A DNA stretch of 64,000 nucleotides from SAR324 cluster bacterium. GTDB lineage: Bacteria > SAR324 > XYD2-FULL-50-16. Of the stretch, positions 26,002 through 35,430 are shown piece after piece. Position 1 is the first letter of the stretch. Each line of letters begins with the position of its first letter. A program made the position numbers and the translations under genes. The notes under the pieces are model-generated. The model was given only the letters and a program-made list of their open reading frames with translations. It did no database searches and was not told the origin of the DNA. The stretch lies in NCBI GenBank assembly GCA_028282885.1, contig JANQGX010000064.1, positions 94,411-158,410 of the forward strand, in the 5' to 3' direction.

Positions 26002-26636
26002 TTTTCCTCGATCTCGATCGAACGCATTACCATCTCGAAAATGGTATCCCGATATGGGGAGATTTTTTCAGGTCTCCCCACAAGCAGCCACTGGATGACC
26101 AGATGCTCGATAAATCCCAGGATCATATTGCGCACCAGGTATTTGTCCAGGTCGGATCGGAAAATGCCTTTGTCCACACCCTCCTGGTAAACATCGACAA
26201 AGGCCCGGGCAGACTCTTTGACCACCTTGTAAGCATCGGACTGTACAAAACGGCGATTTCCTTTCAATGTTAACAGGGCCACGGAGGAATAGAGGGGATT
26301 GTTTTCATAAAACTCCAGATGTGCCTGGATCAGCATTCTCATTCGCTCCCTGGTATTGTGGATGTAGTGGTTAATCTCTTTCAGTTTCCCGATCTCGGCC
26401 CCGGTATAGTATTCGGCAATTGAAAAGAGAACATCTTCTTTTGAGTTGAAATATTCATAGAGAGTGGCATCGGATATTTTTGCCTTTTTACAGATCTCGG
26501 AAATTGTCGTCGCTTCATATCCTTTCTCACCAAACACCTGCAGGGCACCCTCGATGATCTGTACCTGTTTCTGGTAACTCTTCTCCTGTTTCTTGGCGAT
26601 TTTAAGCTGTAGCTTGTCTTGTTTTGTTGGACTCAT
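25998..26636 (-). CDS. TetR/AcrR-family regulator (second paralogue)
   Basis: A 212-residue TetR protein, convergent with the MFS gene and overlapping it by 4 bases. The DNA-binding domain has EGALQVFGEKGYEATTISEIC and DATLYEYFNSKEDVLF. It is very similar to the regulator at 14959 over its full length, including the ligand-binding half, so both may sense related compounds and recognise similar operators. The two bracket the catabolic operon. Recent duplication is the simplest explanation. The N-terminal 20 residues, rich in K and Q, differ between them. Confidence 0.9.
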   Translation of the reverse strand: MSPTKQDKLQLKIAKKQEKSYQKQVQIIEGALQVFGEKGYEATTISEICKKAKISDATLYEYFNSKEDVLFSIAEYYTGAEIGKLKEINHYIHNTRERMRMLIQAHLEFYENNPLYSSVALLTLKGNRRFVQSDAYKVVKESARAFVDVYQEGVDKGIFRSDLDKYLVRNMILGFIEHLVIQWLLVGRPEKISPYRDTIFEMVMRSIEIEEN

Positions 26637-27215
26637 ATCCGATTCTCAGTTGTTTCATCTCTTTTTGAATTAAAACAATCAGTGCCATTCTTTCCTGCCG
26701 GTGCTTTATAAAGTATAAAATCGGGTGTAATCTGTCTATCCGGGACCAGCAATGGTTAAGCAACTTATTGAAGACAATACCCGGAAACTGCAAAACACCT
26801 TATATCGATAACATATTGAAAACAATCTTAAGCCTCTATGGTCATTTTCATTACACAAATCCGGAATTGTCTGCATATTTGATATGAGGTTTCGGATTCC
26901 GGGTAATTCATAATTGTTGTTTCATTTCGTTCGGTATTCCTGGTAATTCCAAAAAGATTTCTGATTGTGTGTTTTTCCTTGTTTGATACATTCAATGTAA
27001 AAACCGGCATAATGGACGAGTACAAAATCAACATTTTAAACCGATAGGCCATAGTATAAAAAATCATAAATGAATGCCTCCATGTTACCCAGTTGTGCTT
27101 GCATTTTGCATATCAAAATGAACGGATTAAGTTTCGGCTGAAAACGTTAAAAAACGAGAGAGTTAACTGATCACCCGGGTTTTGAAAAAGGGTGCAAAGC
27201 TGGGTAAGGTCATCA
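26637..27215. other. AT-rich intergenic region with a palindrome
   Basis: About 580 bases without a convincing gene. It carries the start region of the second TetR gene and, at 27102-27120, the palindrome cattttg-5 bases-caaaatg, about 95 bases before the lipoprotein start, which could be a regulator site. Nothing else is recognised. Confidence 0.45.
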
Positions 27216-28982
27216 ATGAATTCCAACTATTCATATTCAAATCTGGTAGGAAAAATCGGTTGGAGGGTCTTCTATCTCCTGTTTTCGATCTTTCTTGTCG
27301 GTTGTGGAGCCTCCGACAGCGAGAATGTCAAAATTGAATCGTCTGTAATAGCTGTTTCCGATGTGACGGTGATTGAGACCAATGCTCTTGATAAATACTA
27401 TGTCTATTCAGGGGCGGACGAGTCAGGCGACGGGCTGACCATTGACACAGCCTGGAAAACCATATCCGAAGCCATGGCCAGCAGCACTCTTCAGGCAGGT
27501 GCCCTGGTGTTGGTTTACCCGGGGACATATAATGAAGCGCCGAGTCTCAATGTTTCCGGTGATGAGATCGTCTCGATTCAATACGATGTTTCCGTCTCCG
27601 ATACCAACACCCTGACCTTCAACAATACTTCTGTTGATCTTTCCTCCATCGATCTCAGCAATGACATTGATGAGTATTACTTATACGTCTTCAGAAGTAT
27701 GGAGGGAAATAACGGTGTCTATAAAATTACCGGCGTCACAACCGCCAGTCGTCAGGTGACAGTGGAAGGGGCCCCCTTCGTGGACGAAAGCAGCTCTGCA
27801 GGAAATGCCTATGACCTCTCGGCCAGTATCGGCCAACCCATCGTCTTCATCAACGCATCCCAAACACCGGATGATCAGAGGGTCATCGTTAATGCATCCG
27901 GCGAATCCGATATTGAAGGTGTTTTATATGTCGGGGTCTATTCCGATCCCCGCACAGCCAGCCCGATTCAGTATACCATTGTCGATAGTATTGAATTCAG
28001 GTCCTCCAAGTACAGTCCCGGCGTCTTAATCCAGAACTCCAGCTACAATACCATTCGCAACTGCAAAATATACAATATGGGGACTACCGGTCGGGAGAAT
28101 GCACCCGGCGTTCAACTGGCAGGAAGTGAAAACCAACCGGCACGCTATAACACCATCGACGCAAATACCATCTACAATACTCCAAGTGACGGAGTTCAAA
28201 TTGGCTATGCCGGGTATCCTCAGCCCAGTAATCAGGTTTACTTCACCCATGTCACGGACAATACCATATACACTAGCGGTTCAAAAGGTTATGCAAAACT
28301 CGACAATGCAGTCGATATCAATTCCTATAATGTCGGGACCGTCATTGAAGGGAACACATTTCAAGAGTTTGACCTGGAAAGTCCGGAGAACGGTGTGGTC
28401 AACATAGGCTCTTCGGCAACCTACACTATGGTATACAATAACACCTTCAAAAATATCGGGAGGGATAATCTGTTAACCAACTACCTCATCAACATCAGCG
28501 GTACCAATAGTTATGTATATGTTTTCAACAATCTTCTCTACAATGAATCGGTGTCCGATAACGATATCTATGCCATACGGGTGGCCGGATCCGACCTCTA
28601 CCATACCCTGATCGCCCATAATACGATTTACCAGGTGGACAATGGATTGCTGCTGGAGGACTATGGCGGTGATGTGCAGGTTTATATCTACAACAATATC
28701 GTGGATGTCAGCGGAGATCATATCACCAGTTGGGGATCCACGGGGAATTTCAGCCTGGCTAACAATTTATATTCGGCAGATCCCGAAGCATATGCCTCAG
28801 AATCCGGCAGGCAAACCGGAGATCCGGGGTATTCCAGTGAGGCCACTTCGGATTTTAACCTAACCTCAACAAGCATCGCGGTCGACGCCGGCATTGCCAC
28901 CTCTCCTTCCATAACCATCGATTTCAATCGTAATACCCGGTCCGACACCGTTGATATCGGCGCTTTTGAGTACACAGAATAA
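27216..28982 (+). CDS. right-handed parallel beta-helix lipoprotein
   Basis: About 588 residues. A hydrophobic signal ends in FLVGC, a lipobox, so the mature protein is anchored by a lipidated cysteine. The body has the DUF1565-like opening YYVYSGADESGDG and the pattern VLVYPGTYNEA, then many repeats of about 22 residues with N and I ladders such as SSYNTIRNCKIYNMG and YNTIDANTIYNTP, typical of a parallel beta-helix seen in pectate lyases and carbohydrate-binding surface proteins. It ends DIGAFEY, a common end motif in this group. It stands alone. Polysaccharide binding or cleavage is a guess; catalytic residues were not identified. ATG 27216 is preferred over GTG 27192. Confidence 0.8.
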   Translation: MNSNYSYSNLVGKIGWRVFYLLFSIFLVGCGASDSENVKIESSVIAVSDVTVIETNALDKYYVYSGADESGDGLTIDTAWKTISEAMASSTLQAGALVLVYPGTYNEAPSLNVSGDEIVSIQYDVSVSDTNTLTFNNTSVDLSSIDLSNDIDEYYLYVFRSMEGNNGVYKITGVTTASRQVTVEGAPFVDESSSAGNAYDLSASIGQPIVFINASQTPDDQRVIVNASGESDIEGVLYVGVYSDPRTASPIQYTIVDSIEFRSSKYSPGVLIQNSSYNTIRNCKIYNMGTTGRENAPGVQLAGSENQPARYNTIDANTIYNTPSDGVQIGYAGYPQPSNQVYFTHVTDNTIYTSGSKGYAKLDNAVDINSYNVGTVIEGNTFQEFDLESPENGVVNIGSSATYTMVYNNTFKNIGRDNLLTNYLINISGTNSYVYVFNNLLYNESVSDNDIYAIRVAGSDLYHTLIAHNTIYQVDNGLLLEDYGGDVQVYIYNNIVDVSGDHITSWGSTGNFSLANNLYSADPEAYASESGRQTGDPGYSSEATSDFNLTSTSIAVDAGIATSPSITIDFNRNTRSDTVDIGAFEYTE

Positions 28983-29395
28983 TCACACAGGATCATTCCT
29001 TCCGTTATAAAACGGTGCAATGAGCCAGGCACAAAACCTCACTTATATCGGATTTCCCTCTTTTTCGTTCTCCTCTTTTATTAAGCTCCTGGTTAATGAC
29101 CTGCAATTCGCCCGGACATCGGGATTACTTGTTATATAACCCGGATTATTCAAGATGGGGAGAGTCCCATTTTTAATGTGGTTTGATGGAATAATGATTT
29201 GGAACAGCTAATTGAACTATTAAAATCATAAGAGTGATCTTTCCTGGCGATATCTGCTATGCTGTCTTTTTGAGTGTTAAAACTCGATCATTTGATTGGC
29301 TCCTGTTGGGCTGATCTTAATCTGATTGAAAGTACCATTTGTAACATAAGTGGATGCTGGCAGTTAGGTAAAATAATAAAAATGGAGTATCCACA
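28983..29395. other. intergenic region before the cold-shock gene
   Basis: About 410 bases. The right-hand part probably holds the promoter and a 5' leader of the cold-shock gene. I see no gene; no clear -35/-10 pair can be chosen with confidence. Confidence 0.4.
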
Positions 29396-29596
29396 ATGGT
29401 AGAAGGTACAGTTAAATGGTTTAACGACAGCAAAGGCTTCGGTTTTATTGAACAAGACGGTGGTGACGACGTATTCGTTCATCATACAGCCATCAACGGC
29501 AGCGGTTTCAAATCCCTGCAGGAAGGCGATCGTGTAACCTTTGAAATCGAACAGGGTCCGAAAGGCCCCGCTGCGACAGACGTATCTGTCAAGTAG
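29396..29596 (+). CDS. cspA: cold-shock protein (CspA family)
   Basis: A 66-residue single cold-shock domain. RNP1 is KGFGFIEQ and RNP2 is DVFVHHTAI; both are intact, and the length is typical. It binds single-stranded RNA/DNA and acts as an RNA chaperone. Ribosome site tggag, 8 bases before ATG. A strong terminator follows, so it is transcribed alone. A DEAD-box helicase gene with a cold-shock-type C-terminus lies 370 bases downstream, which is a sensible functional pair. Confidence 0.96.
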   Translation: MVEGTVKWFNDSKGFGFIEQDGGDDVFVHHTAINGSGFKSLQEGDRVTFEIEQGPKGPAATDVSVK

Positions 29597-29647
29597 AAAT
29601 AGACGAGATATCACCGAATCAGTTTTCATCAGCCAATTCGGTATATA

Positions 29648-29676
29648 GAGCCTCCCTTTGGGAGGCTTTTTTTTTG
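29648..29676 (+). terminator. rho-independent terminator after cspA
   Basis: Arms agcctccc and gggaggct with a short loop, followed by nine T. It closes the cold-shock transcript. The 290 bases from here to the helicase start hold no recognised gene. Confidence 0.92.
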
Positions 29677-29966
29677 CTGAAAACCTTTACCACATCTCAG
29701 CGATTAATAGGTTTAAAACAGCAGGCAATTGGTATGATATTACTCAAGCTGCACCTAATCGACATTTAGTGGTTTTCACCTATCAATCCCCTCTTCCAGA
29801 CAGGTTCGTTACGTTTATTACCGGAAATGCAATCCCGAGATATATCGATCGTCATGTTCCGAACCGTAAACGGTAAAACCCATGAGGATGATCTGTGAAT
29901 ATTTGAGAGAAAAAACGGTGTTTTCGATGCAATTCAAAGCTAATTAACCCATTCAAGGAAAAGATC

Positions 29967-31658
29967 ATGAATTTTGAAGATACCGGTCTCAAACCAGAAA
30001 TTATCAAAGGCGTCAGGAAATTGGGATTTGAAGCGCCTATGCCCATCCAGGAAAAAGTGATTGCAGCCATGCTGAATCATCGTTCCGACCTAGTGGGGAT
30101 TGCCCAGACAGGAACCGGAAAAACCGCTGCATATGGCCTGCCGTTGGTTCATTTGATCGAATCAGGCCAAAAGAAAGTTCAGGCCCTCATCCTCACACCA
30201 ACCAGAGAACTCTGCATTCAGGTGGCAGATGATATAACCAAATATGCCCGATACTCAAATGCGATAGAGGTGTTGGCTCTGTACGGCGGAGCCAGTATAG
30301 AAAACCAGATCCGGGGACTGAAGAAAGGTGTCCATCTTGTTGTCGGGACTCCCGGGCGCCTGCGGGATTTGATTAAACGAAAAAAACTCACTATTAAGTC
30401 GATTAATACCATCGTGCTGGACGAAGCTGATGAGATGCTCAGCATGGGATTCAAGGAAGATTTGAATGCCATACTGGCAGAAGCACCGGATTCCCGCCAA
30501 ACCCTTCTCTTTTCGGCAACAATGCCCAGGGAAATAGCCGAAATCGCCGATAACTATATGAACGATCCCATTGAGATCGCCGTGGGAAGGCGGAATGTAG
30601 GGGCCGAGACGGTTGACCATGTCTACTATATGGTCAATGCAAGTGATCGATACAATGCCCTGAAGCGAATCGCTGACGTCAATCCCGATATCTATGGTAT
30701 TGTTTTCTGCAGGACCCGAAAGGAGACCCAGGAAGTGGCGGATAAGTTGATTGGTGACGGATACAACGCCGATGCTCTACACGGAGATCTTTCTCAATCT
30801 CAGCGGGATCACGTCATGAATCGATTTCGCATTAAAAACCTGCAGATGCTGGTGGCCACTGATGTTGCAGCCAGAGGTCTGGATGTGGACGATCTTACCC
30901 ATATCATTAATTACAATTTGCCGGACGGAAGCGAAACCTATATTCATCGCAGTGGCAGAACCGGAAGGGCCGGGAAGAAAGGCGTTTGCATTACCATTAT
31001 TCACAGCCGGGAAAAAGGAAAGATCAAGATGATTGAAAAAAAGATCCGCAAGACGTTTGAGCAGAAGCTGATTCCTTCCGGAACTGAAATCTGTGAAAAG
31101 CAGCTTTTTCGGCTGATCGATAAGATGGAAACGGTAGCTGTTGATGAAAAGCAGATTGAGCCATTCCTGCCGGTTATTTACAAAAAGCTGTCCTGGTTAT
31201 CCCGCGAGGAGTTGATAAAGCACTTTGTCTCTCTGGAATTCAACCACTTCCTCGATTTTTACAAAGACGCTCCGGATTTGAACATCCTGCAAAAAGCTAA
31301 AAAAAGTAAAAAGAAGAAAAAGTCGAAAACAACGCACAACCAGGAATTCTCCCGTTTCTTTATCAACTCCGGATCGCAGGACGGACTTGAACCAGCCTAC
31401 CTGATTGGCCTGATTAATGAGAATACCAAAAAGCGGGATATCGAAATCGGCAAAATTGAAATTATGAAGAAATTTGCGTTCTTTGAGGTCGATTCCGATT
31501 ATGCTGATCGCATCATCAAGGGATTTGAAAATGCGGAATATGCCGGTAGAAGGGTGGTGGTTGAACTGGCTCAGCAAAAGAAAGAGTTTGGTGTCATTAA
31601 ACGAAACCCAAAGAAAAAGAAGCCGGGGAAGAAAAATAAAAAATCGAAGAAGAAATAG
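29967..31658 (+). CDS. deaD: DEAD-box RNA helicase
   Basis: A 563-residue ATP-dependent RNA helicase. Motifs: Q motif with APMPIQEK, motif I AQTGTGKT (about 46-53), PTREL, GTPGR, DEAD at 152-155, SAT, ATDVAARGLD and HRSGRTGRAG. After the helicase core, a linker (about 400-445) leads to a DbpA/CsdA-type RRM domain (about 447-525), with FFINSG and IGKIEIMKKFAFFEV, and then a lysine-rich tail. This architecture fits CsdA/DeaD, used in ribosome assembly and cold adaptation. Ribosome site aaggaa before ATG. It stands as a single gene. Confidence 0.93.
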   Translation: MNFEDTGLKPEIIKGVRKLGFEAPMPIQEKVIAAMLNHRSDLVGIAQTGTGKTAAYGLPLVHLIESGQKKVQALILTPTRELCIQVADDITKYARYSNAIEVLALYGGASIENQIRGLKKGVHLVVGTPGRLRDLIKRKKLTIKSINTIVLDEADEMLSMGFKEDLNAILAEAPDSRQTLLFSATMPREIAEIADNYMNDPIEIAVGRRNVGAETVDHVYYMVNASDRYNALKRIADVNPDIYGIVFCRTRKETQEVADKLIGDGYNADALHGDLSQSQRDHVMNRFRIKNLQMLVATDVAARGLDVDDLTHIINYNLPDGSETYIHRSGRTGRAGKKGVCITIIHSREKGKIKMIEKKIRKTFEQKLIPSGTEICEKQLFRLIDKMETVAVDEKQIEPFLPVIYKKLSWLSREELIKHFVSLEFNHFLDFYKDAPDLNILQKAKKSKKKKKSKTTHNQEFSRFFINSGSQDGLEPAYLIGLINENTKKRDIEIGKIEIMKKFAFFEVDSDYADRIIKGFENAEYAGRRVVVELAQQKKEFGVIKRNPKKKKPGKKNKKSKKK

Positions 31659-31781
31659 ATTGATCTTTTGATAAGGCTATTTCTGCCCCTGTTACCTAAT
31701 CGGTTCGTCTGGATTCACTCAGGATTGTCCCCTGTGCATCTGCATGCCTGAATCAACTAAACTCTCGCTAAACCGACCCAA

Positions 31782-32777
31782 CTATTTCATCAGAATTTTA
31801 TCAATAGCTTGCAACTCATCCCCGGAGAAATCGAGTTTGTCGATTGCAGACACACAATCTTCAATCTGGCTGACACGACTGGCCCCAATCAGGGCGGAGG
31901 TAATGTTGGGTTGACGGAGCACCCATGCAATCGCCAATTGGGCCATCGACTGTTCACGCCCCCTGGCGATCACATTCAATTTTTGCACTTTTGCCACCCT
32001 TTCGGGTGTCACTTCATCACCCCAGTGGAGTTTATGCTCTAATTTAGCTGAACGCGAATCCTCGGGTGTTCCGGTCAGGTATTTATTGGTCAGGATGCCC
32101 TGGTCCAATGGACTAAAGCAGATACAGCCGATACCCTCTTCTTCCAACACAGTAAGCAACTCATCTTCGATCCAGCGGTCAAACATATTATACCGTGGCT
32201 GATGAATAAGGCAGGGGGTTCCCATTTCCTTCAAAACCCGTGCTGCCCTGCGGGTTTGTTCCGGGCTATAGGTGGATATTCCCGCATACAAGGCCCGGCC
32301 GCTTCGGACGATATAATCCAGGGTTCCCATGGTTTCTTCAACAGGCGTATCCGGATCGGGTCGGTGGCTGTAAAAAATATCAAAATAGTCCAGACCTGTC
32401 CGTTTCAGACTCTGGTCACAACTGGCAACCAGGTATTTACGTGATCCCCAATCGCCATATGGGCCCGGCCACATTTCATATCCGGCCTTATTTGAAATGA
32501 TCAGTTCGTCCCGGAAGGGAGCAAAATCCTGTTTAAACAGTTGACCAAAGGTTGTTTCCGCGGATCCTGGCGGTGGTCCGTAATTATTAGCCAGATCAAA
32601 ATGAGTGATACCCAGATCAAAGGCTCGTCGCAACATGGCCCGGCAGTTTTCAAGCGGGTCAATCCCTCCAAAATTGTACCACAAACCTAGTGAAATGGCC
32701 GGCAGCTTTAAACCACTACGACCACAACAATTATAGAGCATGGTATTATATCGCGATTCCGCTGGTGAATAGTTCAT
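31782..32777 (-). CDS. aldo/keto reductase, YghZ-like
   Basis: A 331-residue NADPH-dependent aldo/keto reductase of the AKR14/YghZ type, members of which reduce glyceraldehyde-3-phosphate and methylglyoxal. Seen: CCGRSGLKLPAISLGLW at the start, FDLANNYGPPPGSAE with catalytic Asp and Tyr, SNKAGYEMWPGPYGDWGS with Lys, SHRPD with His, and the C-terminal GASRVSQIEDCV. Length and motifs match the family very well. ATG at 32777 is preferred over TTG at 32786. It lies about 290 bases after the GH31 gene on the same strand and may or may not belong to that operon. Confidence 0.9.
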   Translation of the reverse strand: MNYSPAESRYNTMLYNCCGRSGLKLPAISLGLWYNFGGIDPLENCRAMLRRAFDLGITHFDLANNYGPPPGSAETTFGQLFKQDFAPFRDELIISNKAGYEMWPGPYGDWGSRKYLVASCDQSLKRTGLDYFDIFYSHRPDPDTPVEETMGTLDYIVRSGRALYAGISTYSPEQTRRAARVLKEMGTPCLIHQPRYNMFDRWIEDELLTVLEEEGIGCICFSPLDQGILTNKYLTGTPEDSRSAKLEHKLHWGDEVTPERVAKVQKLNVIARGREQSMAQLAIAWVLRQPNITSALIGASRVSQIEDCVSAIDKLDFSGDELQAIDKILMK

Positions 32778-33065
32778 GGTTTCCAAACCTTGAAATCAGG
32801 TTGAAAAAACTCCCGATGGCTTTTATTTTCCGACTTTCAACACCATCGCATCAGTAAAATCTTAATGGAAGAACAAGCGTATTATAGAGGCTTTTTCATC
32901 GATAATGTATAGCTATCTTCACTTTTTTCAGAAGAACCCGCAAATGATTCGGTTGGACATAAGATTTTAAAGCAGTAAATGGGAAGGAAAACACGCAACC
33001 GGGATGACTAAAGATCGGAATTGAGCCAACTTCCCTGTCAGCCTTTCGGGATCAATTCTATTCTC

Positions 33066-35423
33066 TTAAGGAAGCTTTGAATCGACGATGAATTCGGTAT
33101 TCCGCTTTCCAGCCCCTACAAACTTGGCCTGGAGATTTGGACCACCAGGTTCGGAAAATGAGTGACTTGATGAAAGGAGGACTCTTTGTTGATCAGAAAC
33201 CAGTCCGCACCTAATGATTGATTGGCCGGTTTTCCTGTATTTCCAGGTCAGACCGTCATCATAAAAAAACCTGGTTTTTATATCCGTGCTTCCCGTTGGG
33301 GAGTACACCGTTAACTGGAGAGTTTTGGCATCATGGGGCGAGTTTGTTTCCCATGATGCAGCCTGGGGCAATACCGCTCCGCCTTGAATTATCAGCGGCA
33401 GACGAGCCAATTCTGCTTCCAACTCGACTGTCCGACCTCCTTCGTACCATAATTCCGAATGATAATCATACCAGCCGTGGATGTTTTCAGGCAGATAGAC
33501 TGGCACCTTTTCCATCCCGGGATGTACAATCGGCGCGACAATGACATCCTTTCCAAGCAGAAAACACTCTGATTGCTGATAACACTGCGCGTCGTCATAA
33601 TCGTAAAACAGGGGCCTGATTATGGGATCTCCCATGACATGGGCTTCGTAAGCCAGTGAATAGAGGTAGGGAAGAAACCGATAACGAAGGTTCAGAGTAT
33701 CGCGAATAAACCCGGTAACTTTCGGGTGCATCCAAGGTAAGTTGGTAGGCTCCTTAAGATCGGGTTTCCAGGAATTCATGATACAACGGGGATGCAGAGC
33801 CATCATTTGAAACCAGCGGACCAGCAATTCGGCGTCGGGTTTGGGTCCGGCAAATCCGCCAATATCGTGGCCTATGAAAGGAATTCCGGAAAGTCCCAGG
33901 GAAAGCCCGTTGTACAAGTTCCATTTCAGTGTGTGCCAACTGGTTTGGTTATCACCGGTCCAGGTTTCCGCGTAGCGATGGATACCCAGGGGACCGGACC
34001 GTGTAACGGTAAATGGTCTTAAATCGGGATTCCTGTCAACACTGGCTTCAAAACTGGCCCTTGTCATTAACAAGGATTGAAGCGGTCTGCTGTCACAAGC
34101 AGCAATTGGCGATCCGAATCCTTTAATTGTGGCTGTTTCATCCCAGATTTCGGTTTCATTATTATCGTTCCAGACGGCGTCAAACCCTTCATCCAGAACG
34201 TTATCCCTTATTCGCTGCTGCCACCAATTGACGCATTCCGAATTGCTAAAATCAAGATACGATCCCTCCGCATCCCAGAAACGACCAACAGCCGGGGAAT
34301 TGTCACCGTTTTGTATAAAATATCCGTTTGCTGCCGCATCTGCATAGTCCGGATGGTCCAGTAACAACACGGGTTTGATGTTGGCGACTGTGTGCAGGCC
34401 CGATTTTCTTAATCCGGAAAACATGGAAGACGTATCGGGGAACTTGCTGCGATTCCAGGTAAAAACATAACGCAACCCTTTCCGCGTCGTGTAGCCGGAA
34501 CCGAAATGAATGGTGCTGATCGGGATCTCTTCTTTTCGACAACGATCGGCAAAATCCTCTATAACCTTTTGTGCACGGGGTGCGTCGGCGTGGTGCATGG
34601 AAGTGAAGGCGAACCCCATGGACCAGCGAGGAGGCAGATGGGGCCTTCCAATGACCTTTCTCAATCGACGAAGCACGTATGCAATCCGGGGGCCGGCGAT
34701 AACATAGTAAACCAGACCTCTTTCAGCAACTTCCACATTTCGATAACGCCGGTGGTAGTTTGAGTGCTCACAACCCAGGTCAAACACCATTTCCGACATG
34801 CTGTCGTATAGCAGTCCTACAGCACTGTTATCGGAGCTGTTTTGGACAACGAGGAAAGGGATATGTTTATACAGGGGATCACTGGTTTCAGCATTGAAAC
34901 CCAATGCGTCAAGCTGCAGAAGTCGAAAGCGACGCCCGGTACGATCAAGGGGACCTGTTTTATCTCCAAGCCCAAAGTGCCTGGCGCCATTTGAAATGTC
35001 CTGATAGTGGCGAACTGCTTTACCACGATTCGTCAGGTAGTAGGAACCGGTCTCACGGTCGTTCAACACCTCTGAATAACTATCATTTTGTCTTTGATGA
35101 ATCAAAAGGCCCAATGAATCCGGATTCAATTCAATGCGTAGCAGCTTCGTTTCCAGTTCTACCCGGTCATTCCGGTTCTTGTAACTAAACTCGGGTAAAG
35201 AGAATCCTTTGGTCACCAGCCTGGGGTTTCCTTCCCAGGGAGTATCACCTTCGGGAGCGATCATCCAAGTGCGATCAACGGCTAATCCTTCGTCCGGAGA
35301 CAAGCTTACCCGGATCAGCCAGTGTTCAAGCACATCCACCCGGAACCTCCATTCCGGTTCCAATGAGCCCTCAATCCCGATATCCGTCTTCTGTGGGGAA
35401 AGTTTAGCTTTGAACTGCCGCAT
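33066..35423 (-). CDS. glycoside hydrolase family 31 (alpha-glucosidase-like)
   Basis: A 785-residue GH31 enzyme that removes terminal alpha-linked sugars. The catalytic nucleophile is Asp420 in VWNDNNETE and the acid/base is Asp491 in WTGDNQTSW. The N-terminal beta-sandwich and the GRFWDAEGSYLDFSN and GIPFIGHDIGGFAG loops are typical. No signal peptide is visible, so it acts in the cytoplasm on an imported sugar. It starts 7 bases after the ABC ATPase gene, and so is the last gene of the import operon. Alpha-glucoside, alpha-xyloside or sulfoquinovoside substrates are all possible; a specific substrate cannot be read from these motifs. Confidence 0.9.
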   Translation of the reverse strand: MRQFKAKLSPQKTDIGIEGSLEPEWRFRVDVLEHWLIRVSLSPDEGLAVDRTWMIAPEGDTPWEGNPRLVTKGFSLPEFSYKNRNDRVELETKLLRIELNPDSLGLLIHQRQNDSYSEVLNDRETGSYYLTNRGKAVRHYQDISNGARHFGLGDKTGPLDRTGRRFRLLQLDALGFNAETSDPLYKHIPFLVVQNSSDNSAVGLLYDSMSEMVFDLGCEHSNYHRRYRNVEVAERGLVYYVIAGPRIAYVLRRLRKVIGRPHLPPRWSMGFAFTSMHHADAPRAQKVIEDFADRCRKEEIPISTIHFGSGYTTRKGLRYVFTWNRSKFPDTSSMFSGLRKSGLHTVANIKPVLLLDHPDYADAAANGYFIQNGDNSPAVGRFWDAEGSYLDFSNSECVNWWQQRIRDNVLDEGFDAVWNDNNETEIWDETATIKGFGSPIAACDSRPLQSLLMTRASFEASVDRNPDLRPFTVTRSGPLGIHRYAETWTGDNQTSWHTLKWNLYNGLSLGLSGIPFIGHDIGGFAGPKPDAELLVRWFQMMALHPRCIMNSWKPDLKEPTNLPWMHPKVTGFIRDTLNLRYRFLPYLYSLAYEAHVMGDPIIRPLFYDYDDAQCYQQSECFLLGKDVIVAPIVHPGMEKVPVYLPENIHGWYDYHSELWYEGGRTVELEAELARLPLIIQGGAVLPQAASWETNSPHDAKTLQLTVYSPTGSTDIKTRFFYDDGLTWKYRKTGQSIIRCGLVSDQQRVLLSSSHSFSEPGGPNLQAKFVGAGKRNTEFIVDSKLP

Positions 35424-35430
35424 CTTTTCA

